A stretch of DNA of 64,000 nt from Acanthococcus lagerstroemiae (lineage: Eukaryota; Arthropoda; Insecta; Hemiptera; Eriococcidae), in assembly GCA_031841125.1 (NCBI GenBank), contig CM063114.1, positions 58,736,955 to 58,800,954 on the forward strand, in the 5' to 3' direction. The notes under the pieces were generated by a model. The model was given only the letters and a program-made list of their open reading frames with translations, did not search any database and was not told the origin of the DNA. This document shows, piece by piece, positions 23,236 to 33,631 of this stretch. How positions within the stretch are numbered: position 1 is the first letter of the stretch; each line of letters opens with the position of its first letter. Made by a program: the position numbers and the translations under genes.

Positions 23236-25254
23236 TCACAATTCAGCCGCGCTGTCTTCGTCCTTCTTCTCGTCAGTTTGTTCGTCGTGAGCCTGAGCGG
23301 CGGCTCTGGCGGCCCGCGCCGCTGCTACCGCCGCCGCACGGCCGGCGCTGCTGCGCAGATTTTTCCGCTCGATCGCCTCCTCCGGCGCTATCACCAGGTT
23401 CTTCTTGTTCCGCGGTTTACGCTTCTTGTTAGCCGCGCCGCCGATCTCTTCTTTTTCGACCGACGGCGACCGCACCGACTCGTGCTGCGAGCTGGTTGAC
23501 GAGGCGGCCGACAGCGCCGGCTCTATCGTTGCGTCGCACACCACCGCCGATGACTCCACCTTCAGCTCCAGCGGCTCCACTTCTTCGGTCGAGTCGGTCG
23601 GCTCCGAGCCGGCAGCCAGCTGCTCTTCGTACTTGGGTTTCGCATCCTCGTATTTGGGCTCCTCCGGCGGCGGCTGTGCCACCGGCGGCGGTTGACTCGC
23701 CTCCTCCGTCCGTTCCGTCTCTTCGGGCGGCTCCACAGGTGTTTTACTTCGCTCGCTGCGCTTTGAGCTGGTCAGCGACAGCGCAACCGGTTCGGAGGTC
23801 GACTCCGGCATAGTCAACGGCACCGGAATGGTGGGTGGGAGCGCGGCGCTGACGGCGGTGGTCAAGCTCATGGCTGCCGCTAACGCCGACTCCTTCGTCC
23901 GCTTGAACGAGCGCTCACCGGCCAGCGGGCTGTGATCCAGCGGCGCCGACCGCTTCAGCAGCTTCTCCATCAAGTCGCTGGTGCTGGTGTGCAGCGTCGA
24001 CTTGCGCTCCTCCGAAAGTTGGGCCGGAATGCGGGCGAACAACTCGGGCGAGAATTTGGTGTTCAGGTTCTCCAGCATCTCTTGCTCCTTGGACTTTTTG
24101 CCCTCGCCGACGCTGCCGCCGAAGCCGTGCATGTTCAGCGGCGACATGCCCGACATCAGGCTGCGTAGACTGCTGTCAATGTCACGACTGCGGCCGCTCT
24201 TCTCGCTCGACCGCTTGGTCAGCGTGTCCAGCAGGTGGCTGTCCGACGAAGGTAACTGGAATTGCGAGTGCGGTGTCGCCGAGCGGCTGCTGCTGCTCTG
24301 GCCGCGTCCCGTTGACGACGACGTCACATTCGACGAGGTCACCATAGTGGAGCGGCCGCTGCTGCTGGTGCTCGTCTTGTGCCGCGACGACGTCGCGGTC
24401 GTGTTCACGCCGGACGAGGTGATACCGAGGCCGCCGTTCAGCAGCGCCAGACTGTCGTAGGTGGGCGGCAGCGATCCGGACTGAAGCGAGAACGGATTCA
24501 GGCCGGTCAGGCCGAGCGGCGTGTACAGCATCGGGTGCTGGAAGAAGAACGGCAGCGACGACGACAAACTGCTGGCCGTCGACACCGACGGCGTCTTTGA
24601 ATTGCCGCCGCCACCTCCATCCGGTTTACTGCGGTTTTTGCTGGACTTCACGTTGGAGCCGCCGCCGCCGCCGCCTCCGCCGGAGCCTGAGGCGCCAGCG
24701 GGGCTCGAGTGGTCGCCTGCGGCGCCGGACAGCGAGCTACCGTCCATGCCGGCGAGCGCGCCCGACATGCCGAGGCTGGCCAGGTTGGCGAAGAAGTTCA
24801 TGTTGCTGAGGCCGCTCATGCCGCTGAGCGCGTTCATGTTTGGCATGCCGGTGGCGAATGGTAACAGGAGCGGGTTGGACTTCGGGTCGAAGTTGCTCAT
24901 CGAGAGACCGCTGAGCAACGTCGTCGGGTTGATGGCGTTGAGGCCGGCGGCCGAGGCCAGCGACGAGAACTGCAGGTTGGAGGCCAGCGAGGTGGGCAAT
25001 GACGACGCGGTCGAGCTGAGCGAGGCGGCGGCCGCAGCCGCCGCGGCCGCCTGCGACGTCGGTGGACTAGTGAGGATGGGCGGCCGGCCGGGGCCCTTTT
25101 TACGGTCGAGCGACGGCAGTCGTTTCTGCAGCTCGTGCGGCAGGTTGCCGCGCTCCTTCACCAGCTCGGCCCACTTCGGGTCGACGTCGAACTGCGGATT
25201 CTCCTGCAGCCAGTTGGCGATGCGCTTCAGTGGCGGCGCTTTGTTGCCCGTCAG
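23236..25254 (-). CDS. kis: Kismet/CHD7-like, last exon: BRK second half and tail
   Basis: The exon starts after TTCCAG and ends at TGA (23236-23238), giving 672 residues. It opens with LTGNKAPPLKRIANWLQENP, the second half of the BRK domain of Kismet and CHD7/8/9, whose first half is on the exon at 32468-32638. It continues KWAELV and a GPGRPP AT-hook-like motif, as in CHD7 after BRK. The rest is low complexity: an alanine run, a glycine run, long Ser/Thr stretches, an acidic Pro/Glu region and a basic NKKRKPRNKKN motif near the end. GC content and GC3 are far above the flanks, and the antisense frame is an open shadow. The protein is a nuclear ATP-dependent chromatin remodeller; this part is probably regulatory rather than catalytic. 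Confidence 0.93.
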   Translation of the reverse strand: MTGNKAPPLKRIANWLQENPQFDVDPKWAELVKERGNLPHELQKRLPSLDRKKGPGRPPILTSPPTSQAAAAAAAAASLSSTASSLPTSLASNLQFSSLASAAGLNAINPTTLLSGLSMSNFDPKSNPLLLPFATGMPNMNALSGMSGLSNMNFFANLASLGMSGALAGMDGSSLSGAAGDHSSPAGASGSGGGGGGGGSNVKSSKNRSKPDGGGGGNSKTPSVSTASSLSSSLPFFFQHPMLYTPLGLTGLNPFSLQSGSLPPTYDSLALLNGGLGITSSGVNTTATSSRHKTSTSSSGRSTMVTSSNVTSSSTGRGQSSSSRSATPHSQFQLPSSDSHLLDTLTKRSSEKSGRSRDIDSSLRSLMSGMSPLNMHGFGGSVGEGKKSKEQEMLENLNTKFSPELFARIPAQLSEERKSTLHTSTSDLMEKLLKRSAPLDHSPLAGERSFKRTKESALAAAMSLTTAVSAALPPTIPVPLTMPESTSEPVALSLTSSKRSERSKTPVEPPEETERTEEASQPPPVAQPPPEEPKYEDAKPKYEEQLAAGSEPTDSTEEVEPLELKVESSAVVCDATIEPALSAASSTSSQHESVRSPSVEKEEIGGAANKKRKPRNKKNLVIAPEEAIERKNLRSSAGRAAAVAAARAARAAAQAHDEQTDEKKDEDSAAEL

Positions 25255-25953
25255 CTGGAACACACGAAGACAAGGGGGTTCAGACGGTTTACAAAAACGG
25301 AAAGCGAACACTATAGTCGAGCGAGGGAAAATCAATGTTTTTGGGGATCATTATCACATCTAACAGCGACTGGCGAAGGGAAAACGCAAAGAAGGGGAAA
25401 AGAGAAACCGAAATTTCTCCAATCGAGGTAATGTTTGAGGTTTGAATACTGATTCTAGTCAAACAGACAAAAAGTCTCAGCAAGTCACAGCGAAACGGGC
25501 CACTGATTTCTCAACCGAAGTCAATATTGTGAAGCCAGTAGAAGAATTCCCCCGTGGTTCCACTCGGTATGCTCCAGTCGGTAGTGAGACAGAGTGACTC
25601 CCACAGTTCGACGCACATCACTCAATTTAGTTAGAAAGACCTCCCCCAGACTTCTCAACAGGAGTGTATCCTTCCAAGATTAAGGACGGCGGGGGTTATT
25701 CGTAATTTTCAACCACAAAATTCGAATTCGCTCATAACTAAGGACGGACCACAACGTTAAATGACAAAAGCATTTTGGTGGGAGGGAGGGCGGAGGGAAG
25801 TTCAATTTTACACATGATACACTATAAGCAATACCAAAATTTTTAAATAATTAGACAAGTGAAGCAAAGCAGGAAATGATTCGTTTTTGATAGGAATTTT
25901 TTTGGTATACGGCGAGGGGAGGGAAAAGGAGGCATATGGAAGAGGTGCATTAG

Positions 25954-26072
25954 TAGGGTGTGCACGTTTTTCCGAGAATAAAATTCCCATGACTTCTTCG
26001 GTTTTTTTCTTTCTTTCGGAATTCCCTGACTTTTCCCTAACTTCCAGGATTTCCAGAAAAGTGGTCACCCTG
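25954..26072. mobile_element. Short copy of the CAGGGTGGCCAC MITE family
   Basis: The copy runs from AGGGTGTGCACGTTTTT to CCAGAAAAGTGGTCACCCTG, with the internal phrase TTCCCTGACTTTTCCCTAAC. The ends are imperfect inverted repeats of the family seen at 45315-45632. It is about 119 bases, an internally deleted copy. Confidence 0.6.
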
Positions 26073-26464
26073 ATTAATTTTGTGTCATTCAAAATTTCAA
26101 CTTTGCAGTCTGAAAAAATATTGAGGTGACAAACAGAAATAGGAAAATAAGAATATTAAATAATTCCTCTGATAGGCAATTTCTTGTGAACCGTTGAGAG
26201 GATAGAAGAGAAGAGGGACAAATTCAGGATTTTGTCAGTTACGACATTTTTTCAACCTGTCTGCAGCAAAATTTTAGAGTCAACGAGCTAGACAGTATTC
26301 GGCTATTAGCCAATCTTATGGGAGCGAAAGAAGGGAGAAAATCGTAGTGGGGAAACATTTATCTATTATCGATTTTCTGCAAGTGATGGAACGAGCAAAA
26401 TTTCAAACTAGCTGGGTGTGAAAATATCGAAAACCAGAAGCAAATACGAATAGATCTACACTGT

Positions 26465-26592
26465 ATGCAGATACATTGGTACATGGATATGACATTCATA
26501 TAGCAATTAATCAGCAGCAGGTTGCAGCCGCGCAGCAAAGATGAAGATCAATGAGCACATGGCTGGTAGAATGTCGGGTGGAGCGTCGAGCG
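26465..26592 (+). repeat. GCAGCCGCGCAGC dispersed repeat, copy 1
   Basis: The copy begins with GCAGATACATTGGTACATGG and carries the core GCAGCCGCGCAGCAAAGAT, AGATCAATGAGCACATGG and AGAATGTCGGGTGGAGCG. Three more copies lie in the same intron. Family unknown. Confidence 0.6.
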
Positions 26593-26683
26593 TCTGGTCC
26601 CCCTGCTGATTTTTTTGGTAGGCAACCTGTCATGTGCGTCTTAAGTCACATGTTTATCTTCATGTAGCTGAGAGATTCATGCA

Positions 26684-26913
26684 GTATTGGAAGAAGGAAC
26701 AAGAATTAGAAGAAAAACAGCATGTTCTCGGTTCTCGTTCTCAGAACAAGAACGAGAACGTTGGTAATTACAGGGTAAGGAGAATGAGGAGCATGAACAA
26801 GAACGGGAACGTTGGTAATTTTAAGGTAAGGAGAACAAAGAACATGAATGAGAACCATGCAGTTAGAGAAGAACAAACGGGATGGGAATGATGATTTTGC
26901 GTTCTTCCAACAC
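26684..26913 (+). mobile_element. GAAC-rich foldback element, copy 1
   Basis: The element starts TATTGGAAGAAG and ends GTTCTTCCAACAC, so its ends are inverted copies of GTGTTGGAAGAAC. The interior is purine-biased, with repeated GAACGAGAAC, GTAAGGAGAAC and ATGCAGTTAGAGAAGAAC. Confidence 0.65.
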
Positions 26914-27547
26914 TGGAGCCATGTCTCAGGTTGAATGTCACTATCTTTATGTCGTATCAGCAGGGGGAGAGGAAGTAGCTATCAATATTTATATAGGAAC
27001 TTCTCAAGTCCCATATTTTTATTATATCTGTCATTACATCTTTATGTCTCAACAGTGGGGAAGGAGAAAGTAGCTATTAGTAATATTTTGAGCACGCTTT
27101 AATTCTCATGTCTCTCTTAAATCTGTCTCGATGTCGTCTTATTAGCAATAGATAGACAAAACTCATGTCTGTCTTCATGTGTTATCAATAATGATTGAGA
27201 AGATAGCTTATCTGCCCTTTGCATTTTTTGGATTTTCAGACAAATTTCATGCCTGTCTACATGTCTTATCAATAATGAGAAAGAGGGTAGCTGATCTGCC
27301 TGGCATTTTTTGGATTTTCTCTGTATAGGTCACGCTTTAGGTCTCATATCTTTCTCATATCTGTCTCTATGTCATTGTCTTATCAGTGATAGACAAGTTT
27401 TGTTCTCTTGTCTTACTAGCAGGGAAAGAAAATATCTATATTGTTCTTCACCCTACTGCCGTCCTTCTTTCCCTTCTTCAGAATCACAGTTTTGGATTCA
27501 GGGTCTCAACGATATCAAATGCCCAGGAGGGAAGGAGCCAAAATCAT

Positions 27548-27650
27548 CAGTATGCAGATACATTGGTACATGGATATGTCTTATAATAGTTAATCAACAG
27601 CACATTGCAGCCACGCAGCAGAGATTAAGATCAGTGAGCACATAGTTAGA
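27548..27650 (+). repeat. GCAGCCGCGCAGC dispersed repeat, copy 2
   Basis: This shares GCAGATACATTGGTACATGG and the core GCAGCCACGCAGCAGAGAT with copy 1, and lies directly upstream of GAAC element copy 2. Confidence 0.6.
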
Positions 27651-27670
27651 AGTAAATACCAGGCTGGCCC

Positions 27671-27930
27671 GTGTTGGAAGAACAAATGAGAACATAATGA
27701 GATTGAGAATGAGAACGGGAAAGGGATCGTGAATGAGAACCTTGGTAATTTTAAAGTAAGGAGAACGAGGAACATGAACAAATAAGAACCATGTAGTTAG
27801 AGAAGAACAAACGAGAACGAGAAGAGAAACGGCATGTTCTCAGTTCTCGTTCTCAGAATGAGAACAAGAACAACATGATGGGATTGAGAACGAGAATGGG
27901 AACAAGATGATTTTTGCGTTTTTTCAACAC
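27671..27930 (+). mobile_element. GAAC-rich foldback element, copy 2
   Basis: The copy runs from GTGTTGGAAGAAC to a CGTTTTTTCAACAC end. The sequence beyond its right end (GCGCGAAAGTAAAATTCTGAAAGCC) is also found beside copies 3 and 6, so the true mobile unit may be longer than the inverted ends suggest. Confidence 0.65.
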
Positions 27931-28156
27931 CTCTGCTGCTAGCGCGAAAGTAAAATTCTGAAAGCCTAAAAATCAGGGCCCGTATCAGAATCAAATAATG
28001 AAAATTCGTGGCTTCTTCATGGTTTCCCGCGACCTTTATTTCATTTTTTTTTGTGACCTTTGAAAAATCATTTCATACCCCCCCTCCCCCCACCCATGAA
28101 TTAGACAGAAAACCTGAAAGTAACAGACATGAGAAACTATGTAAAACTAACAGTAA

Positions 28157-28467
28157 AGCTAGGTTTACACGGGGACACTTTGGTGTCTAGAGAATTAAGT
28201 TTTTTGATAGGTGCTCAGCACCATTCCGTTTACATGCAAGGCATTACACGGGGACACTTTGGTGTCCAGACAATAAACCAATCAGAATTGTAGTAGCAGT
28301 CACGTGATGAGAAACAATCGGGATACTAATGAAAAAAGTTGCCCGGGTCTCAACTTTAGTTTCTTTCAGTTTCCTGAAGAAAGTTTGCTTTCTCGCCTGT
28401 TTACATGAAGCAACTAGCAAGAAACTTCATTGTCTAGACATCAAAGTGTCCCAGTGTAAACCTAGCT
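28157..28467. mobile_element. 311-bp MITE with about 35-bp terminal inverted repeats
   Basis: The left end AGCTAGGTTTACACGGGGAC and the right end ...GTCCCAGTGTAAACCTAGCT are inverted repeats that extend about 35 bases inward to TCTAGA. A second partial end (TTACACGGGGACACTTTGGTG) lies inside at about 28245-28267, suggesting an earlier nested or rearranged copy. A target duplication was not clear (TAA on the left, CAA on the right). Confidence 0.75.
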
Positions 28468-28680
28468 CAAGTTAGCACATAGTAAATGAATAAAAAAAGT
28501 AGGAGATGCCTTTGTTCGCCCAGTGGCACAATAACTTTCTTATTTTGCGGGTATTTTGTAAACATTCGTGACTTTTTCGCGTTTTTTATGACCTATATTA
28601 AGAATTTGGGGCTGGTAGACACCCTGTAAAACCATCAACTACATATTATTTTAATGAAAAAATCAAACTGCAGTACTCGA

Positions 28681-28938
28681 ATGTTGGAAGAACAAACGAG
28701 AACGAAAAGAAAGACGGCATGTTCTCGTTCTCAGGACGAGAACATGATGGGATGGAGAAGGGGAAACAGGAACAAGACTCAAGTGGAAACAAGAACGGGA
28801 ATGGGAACAATGTGGAAATGGGAACGAGAACCTTGGTAATTCTAAGGTAAAGAGAACAAAGAACATGAATGAGAACCATGCAGTTAGAAAAGAATGAACA
28901 GGAATAAGAACGAGATGATTTTTGCGTTCTTTCAACAC
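28681..28938 (+). mobile_element. GAAC-rich foldback element, copy 3
   Basis: This runs from GTTGGAAGAACAAACGAGAACG to GCGTTCTTTCAACACC. The flanking sequence on both sides resembles that of copy 2 or copy 5, again pointing to a longer unit. Confidence 0.65.
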
Positions 28939-29496
28939 CTTTGTAGCTGGCGCAAATTCTGAAAGCCTAAAACCAATAATATATTTTTAGGGTGTTTGCC
29001 GCGCGCAGCACTGCAAACGCCCTATTGCAATTGAATTTTCATCATTTTTTCCTTTAAATACAAGTGAATTGTGTACAGATCATAGTTCAGTTTTAGTTCA
29101 GTATCACGTTTGGTTAACTGCTGCCATCTATCGGTAAGTCCGTCTACTATTATGAATATTTTCTTCTCGGTTACAAGTGCAACTTGGCAAGATGAAAATG
29201 AAAGATTCTCGTTTTGGCGTAGATTTGTTCTATCGTATGTACATTGGTATTGTATCTCAATATTAGCTTCAAAGCTTCAACATTTCAAATTTGGTTTTGT
29301 TTCATCAATATCAGTGTAGGAAGTTAGCGCAAGAACACTCTTTAAAAATAAAACTAGCAAAAAGTTCATTTTATTGACTCCAACTTATCAGCTAGTTGAT
29401 GAATGCAGTAAAATTCCCATATGCAGACAACAACATCTGAACATAGCAAACACCCTCTTCCTTTAAAGTAAAACATCAAATTGCAGTATTGCACCA

Positions 29497-29690
29497 GTGT
29501 TGGAAGAACAAACGAGAATAATAAGAAAAACTGAATGTTCTCTCGTTCTCAGAATGAGAACGAGAACATGACTGGATTAAGAACGGGGAAGGGGAACAGG
29601 ACCAAGGTGGGAGCAAGAATGGAAATGGGGACAGGAACAATATCATAATAAGAATGAGAACGAGAACGCTGGTAATTTTAAGGTAAGGAC
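29497..29690 (+). mobile_element. GAAC-rich foldback element, copy 4 (truncated)
   Basis: The copy starts AGTGTTGGAAGAACAAACGAG and loses its right end where the inverted copy 5 begins at about 29691. Confidence 0.6.
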
Positions 29691-29850
29691 AGTGTTAGAA
29701 GAACCCAAAAATCATCGTTCCTGGTCCCGTTCCTGTTCTTGTCCCACCTTGGTCCTGTTCCCATTCTTGTTTGAATATTATCATGTTCTCGTTCTGAGAA
29801 TGAGGACGAGAACACACTTTTCTTTTCATTATCGTTTGTTCTTCCAACAT
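29691..29850 (-). mobile_element. GAAC-rich foldback element, copy 5 (inverted)
   Basis: This opens AGTGTTAGAAGAACCCAAAAATCATCG and ends TTTGTTCTTCCAACAT; read on the - strand it is the same element. Copies 4 and 5 abut head to head and could form a large hairpin. Confidence 0.6.
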
Positions 29851-29939
29851 CCAAGTACTGCAGGTTGATTTTTTCACTAAACACATTTATAATTGATGGT
29901 TTTAGGCTTTCAGAATTTTACTTTTGCACCAGCTGCAAA

Positions 29940-30146
29940 GGTGTTGGAAGAACGCAAAAATCATCTCGTTCCTGTTCTCGTTTGTTCGTCTCTAACTGCA
30001 TGATTTTGTTCATGCTCCTCATTCTCCTTGCCCTATAATTACCACCGTTCGCATTCTCGTTCTTGTTCCCAACCTGGTCCTATATTCCCATTCCCCGTTC
30101 TCAATCCCATCATGTTCTTCTCGTTCTCGTTTGTCTTTTCACCACT
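29940..30146 (-). mobile_element. GAAC-rich foldback element, copy 6 (inverted)
   Basis: This starts GGTGTTGGAAGAACGC and runs to TTCTCGTTTGTC, in inverted orientation relative to copies 1-4. It fuses directly with partial copy 7. Confidence 0.6.
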
Positions 30147-30240
30147 GGGTAAGGAGACTGAAGAATATGAATGAGAACCATGCAGTTAGAGAAGAACGTA
30201 CAAGAACAAGAACGATGATTTTTGCGTTCTTCCAACACTA
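30147..30240 (+). mobile_element. GAAC-rich foldback element, copy 7 (right end only)
   Basis: Only the 3' part remains, from GGTAAGGAGACTGAAGAA to GCGTTCTTCCAACACT. Confidence 0.6.
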
Positions 30241-30760
30241 GGGACTGGCAAACGAAATTTTTTTGGGATTTTTCGTTTCATTTTTCGATATTTCAAATAT
30301 CCCCCTAGTTTTTTGTTTTGTTTTATTTTCCGTTTATCAGTACCCCAAATTTTTTACTCCGTTTTATTTCTCGTTTACCGTGTTTCTCCATTTTTGCCCA
30401 AAATTTTCTATCATTTCGTTATTTCGTTTTCGTTACCGTTACACTGGATTTACACTAAAGTTATAAGCATGCTGCAAACGAGTACGCTACATTTAAAATG
30501 TTAAGGCAAAACTATTGTTAATAGCATGCATTTATAACTTTGGTGTAAATCCAGCATTACCATTCGCCAGCCCTGGAAATAATGGCGATTTTTTCGTTTC
30601 ATTTTTTGTTTTTCGATGCTCCAAATGTTTTCTCGAGTTCATCGATACCCTAAATTTTTCCCCGTTTCGTTATTCGTTTACCATTTCTTCATTTTTGCCC
30701 AAATTTTTTCGTTATTCCGTTATTTTGTTTATGTTACCGTTACCATTTGCCAGCCCTGGG
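30241..30760. repeat. Two-unit tandem duplication, first unit interrupted by a MITE
   Basis: Both units read GGCGATTTTTTCGTTTCATTTTT or similar, TTTTTGCCCAAA, CGTTACCGTTAC and CCATT(C/T)GCCAGCCCTGG. Unit 1 (30241-30575) contains the 115-bp MITE at 30442-30556; unit 2 (about 30576-30760) is uninterrupted. Confidence 0.75.
30442..30556. mobile_element. 115-bp MITE, PIF/Harbinger-like, with TTA duplication
   Basis: The terminal inverted repeats are CACTGGATTTACACTAAAG at the left, against the reverse complement of CTTTGGTGTAAATCCAGCA at the right. They continue into TTATAAGCATGC and GCATGCATTTATAA, so most of the element is stem. TTA flanks both ends, and the second unit of the surrounding duplication has the empty site with a single TTA. 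A 3-bp TWA duplication is typical of PIF/Harbinger elements. Confidence 0.8.
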
Positions 30761-30883
30761 AAACACCTTAATTAAAATTTCTATTAACAAGGCGTGTCGG
30801 GGGAGGGATTAATCAGGTAATACGCCGTCATAGTAACAGGAGGATATCATACCCTAATGGAAATTTCTATTAACACGGCTGCA

Positions 30884-30956
30884 AACTGCAGTCGAGCAGC
30901 TAAGATCAAGATTAATGAGCATGTGGCTGAAAGAATGTCGGGTGGAGCGCCGAGCG
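30884..30956 (+). repeat. GCAGCCGCGCAGC dispersed repeat, copy 3
   Basis: A diverged copy with TGCAGTCGAGCAGCTAAGAT, AATGAGCATGTGGCTGA and AGAATGTCGGGTGGAGCG. Confidence 0.55.
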
Positions 30957-31039
30957 TATCGGAGGGAACGTTACACTTTTAGCTCAAGTATACCCATGGC
31001 TGTAAGATGTCAAACTTTTAAGCACTGCAAATTAATCGG

Positions 31040-31094
31040 CTGCAGAGTGCAGCCGCGCAGCGAAGATCAAGATCAATGAGCACATGATTAGAAG
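31040..31094 (+). repeat. GCAGCCGCGCAGC dispersed repeat, copy 4
   Basis: A short copy: TGCAGCCGCGCAGCGAAGAT, then AGATCAATGAGCACATG and TTAGAAGGA. It lies about 85 bases after copy 3. Confidence 0.55.
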
Positions 31095-32467
31095 GAAAAA
31101 TAATTTCTATGGAAATGTGGACCACTAAACTGAAACCATGAAGAGCTAAATCAAACTGATTGGCTTCATGCAATACTCACAACTGAACTGAATTGGAATC
31201 AAGTTCCGTGTCGGTCGAAAAAAGGATGGGAGGGCTAGCCAATAGACATATCCACATAAAAAAAATTACTTCATTCGGGGATTCCGATAATTTGTCTCAA
31301 AGAGTAGGGGGGGGGGGGAAACTTACACGGTACAGTACATGAAATGGAGAGCAAAAAACAGAAAAACGTCTCTTTAGTTCTTCTAAATCGATAATTTAAA
31401 AGAGTGGTGGTGGAAGAAAGGATGGGATAAGGAGGAAGGAAAGCAGGATGAGATTTCTATCAATTATGAAAATTCGAAATTTTAACCACAAATATATCGT
31501 GAGGTAAAACTAAAAAGAATCACGTTTGTGTGAATTTCCTCAGGGATTCAAGCCAGATGGGGAGGGGGATTTTTACTCCTCCTTTTGGATGCTCCTGCTC
31601 ACTAAAAACATTCTGTACATCTTTTGCTTGAAATTTCTTGCTCCCTGCTCACAAATCCTAGCTTCCTCCCACCTTCTTAGATGTCATAATTTGCTGATTA
31701 GAGTTAAATGGTCATCAAAAATAAGTTCAGCGACTCTGCAAACCAAGAAAACAATATTCGCATTACACCGCACGGAAATTTTGAACCCACCCCTTCTTCT
31801 CAAGTACCATCATTTACAAGTTACAGCCTAGCCAACATGAAAACTGAATTCTGCGATGGCATAGCCAAGGGAGGCTCGAGGAGGTCTGAACCCCTTCGCG
31901 ATTTCGTCAAATATGGCTTTTCCAATTTTAACACCCCTTCCCATTTGGTCAAAACAAGATACCCCATCGAACACGAAGTTGTAGTAATGAAGTCACAACT
32001 GACACTGATGAAAGGTGGAGAACATAAATTTAAAAGCGTGGTATCTAATGGTACGGACGGGGGGAGGGAGGAAAATTCCCGGAGATGGGTAGACAGGACT
32101 TTACAGCAACTTGTCCGGAGACAATCAGCATTCCTTCTGTTTGCTGAGTCCAAGAGGTCAGAAAAGTATCAAATTTTCCGCCGCCCTCTCGTAAGGCCTG
32201 GGTTAATGCACAGCAACGGTCATTTTAAAGCCCCTTTGACATATCGAGGGTTGTTACGGAAAAATTGCGAGAACCGTTTCGTCTAGAATTTAATGAGCAA
32301 CAATTTTTATCAAAACAGTTTCCACCTCGAGATTCTAAGAGACGTTCAACCTCTTGGGCGATGAAGCTGCACAAGGAATTGCGAGGATTCGGACAAATTT
32401 GCGGAGAAGACTATTTTATGACTGCATTGTAGCTTCACAGTAATTAACGAAGGTCGAAAAAACTCAC

Positions 32468-32638
32468 TTTCTTTCCAGTCTCTCGATTGATGACGGAGAC
32501 GTTCTCCTCTCCAGTCAGTTTTTTCCAGTCCAATAAGGTAGGATCCACTCGCGGTCGTCTTCGGCGAGGGGCGGACATGAAGTCCGCCGAAAGTGGTTGC
32601 TGATCAGGCATGTGTTGTTCGGCCAGCCATTTGTTGAC
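32468..32638 (-). CDS. kis: Kismet/CHD7-like, BRK first-half exon
   Basis: Bounded by a GGTACAG acceptor and a GTGAGT donor, this 171-base exon is 57 codons in phase 0. It reads VNKWLAEQH, a basic RRRRPRVDPTLLDW stretch, then KKLTGEENVSVINRETGKK. The last part is the start of BRK and joins to LTGNKAPPLKR of the next exon. CHD7 has the same order: a basic segment, then LTGEERVxxINR. BRK is specific to Kismet/CHD6-9 and Brahma-type remodellers, and the surrounding exons fix the Kismet/CHD7 choice. Confidence 0.93.
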
Positions 32639-33097
32639 CTGTACCCAACATTCCACAAAAATTAGTGAACTGAAGAAGCATACGACTAATCAAATAACCC
32701 TAACCTCCAATATGTAATTTTTAATCTCCGCTCTTACTGAAAACTAACCTCCTCAACGCAGAGGGGATCATTATTCTTTTGAAGTGCTCAAGAGCCAAGC
32801 TCTCAGTTTTAGATTATTTTCGAAGATTGAGCCTCCAAGATATTGAGGTGATCTTGAAAGCTCAAGGCGTAAGAACTTGACAACTGACCAGCTCAAAGAG
32901 CTAAGCTCTAAAAAACCTTGCCTATCTACGAGAGCCAGCTCTTGTTCACGAATCAAGCCTCAAGATTACTGACAGCTCGCCGAGAAACTTGACCAGCTGA
33001 CAAAATCGAAACCTTTCAGCATCTCCCGAAATTTGCGAAGATCTAGATCACTGCTGCTCCAACAGAATCTCTAACGCAACGCACTAACCCGACTCAC
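32639..33097 (-). other. Kismet intron with AGCTC-rich degenerate repeat
   Basis: Within 32780-33010 the words GAGCTAAGCTCT, AGAGCCAGCTCTT, TCAAGA and GAAGAT recur without a fixed period. It looks like an old, decayed tandem array. No gene. Confidence 0.4.
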
Positions 33098-33631
33098 CTT
33101 GGCGTCGTGCGATGACGAGTACGCGTTGTTCATCTTGGCCGAGATGTCGTTCACCTTGCTGAAATCGGCTAGCATCGCTTCGTACGCCTTGTTCCGCTGG
33201 CCGGCTAGCGATGAGGCGCCGCCGGACGACATCGGAATCTTGTGGCTCGACTGCGACTGCTGCTGTTGCTGCTGGTGGAACAGCTGCTGCTGTTTCAGCA
33301 GCAGATTCTGTTGCTCGACGCTGCTGAAGTACGAGGACAGATCCAGGGACGCCTTTCCGGCCGTCGAGCTCAGCGTGCGCGACAGCAGCTGCGACGCCGA
33401 GGACGCCGATGACGTTTTCGTCGACAGGTTGGCCGAGAAGTTGGGACTAGGCGAAGCGGGAGACTTCTTCGTGGGTAGTTCGGAGGACGAGCCGCCGGCG
33501 GACGCACGACTCACACCGCCGCCCAAGCTGTTACCGCTGCCACCGCTGCCGACCACGTCCGACTGCTGCAGCTTGGACAGGCCCATCACGATCTCGTCCA
33601 GTTTGCGTCGTTTCTTGCCGCCGTCCGAGGG
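33098..33631 (-). CDS. kis: Kismet/CHD7-like, basic and glutamine-rich exon
   Basis: This 534-base phase-0 exon lies between GATTACAG and GTGAGT. It starts PSDGGKKRRKLDEIVMGL, a likely nuclear localisation signal at the position where CHD7 has KKRRGRRKN. Next come a Gly/Ser/Ala-rich stretch with repeated KTSS and a glutamine run (QQQLFHQQQQQQSQSS). It ends at NNAYSSSHDAK. Codon use is GC-rich like the last exon. This linker is poorly conserved in the family, so its assignment rests on phase, context and the basic motif. Confidence 0.88.

Larger units (their letters stand above)
25255..32467 (-). other. Kismet intron within the BRK domain (7.2 kb)
   Basis: The last Kismet intron interrupts BRK between KK and LTG in phase 0. 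It is packed with dispersed elements listed separately: one CAGGGTG-ended MITE, seven GAAC-rich foldback copies, four short GCAGCCGCGCAGC repeats and two PIF-like MITEs. From 31240 to 32440 I see only AT-rich DNA with an unrecognised 192-residue frame (31708-32286, +). Confidence 0.85.

Noticed and set aside
23278..25363. Long + strand frames opposite the last Kismet exon, such as 24521-25363
   Set aside because: They are shadows of the GC-rich coding strand; the - strand carries the BRK and tail sequence.
31308..31319. Long G runs here and near 33900, 35983, 41217, 52860 and 59194
   Set aside because: Mononucleotide runs are common and error-prone in assemblies; no pattern of G-quadruplex-forming clusters was seen.
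31708..32286. 192-residue frame on the + strand
   Set aside because: It lies inside the Kismet intron, has no recognised domain, no splice support and ordinary composition. Probably chance, but worth a homology search.
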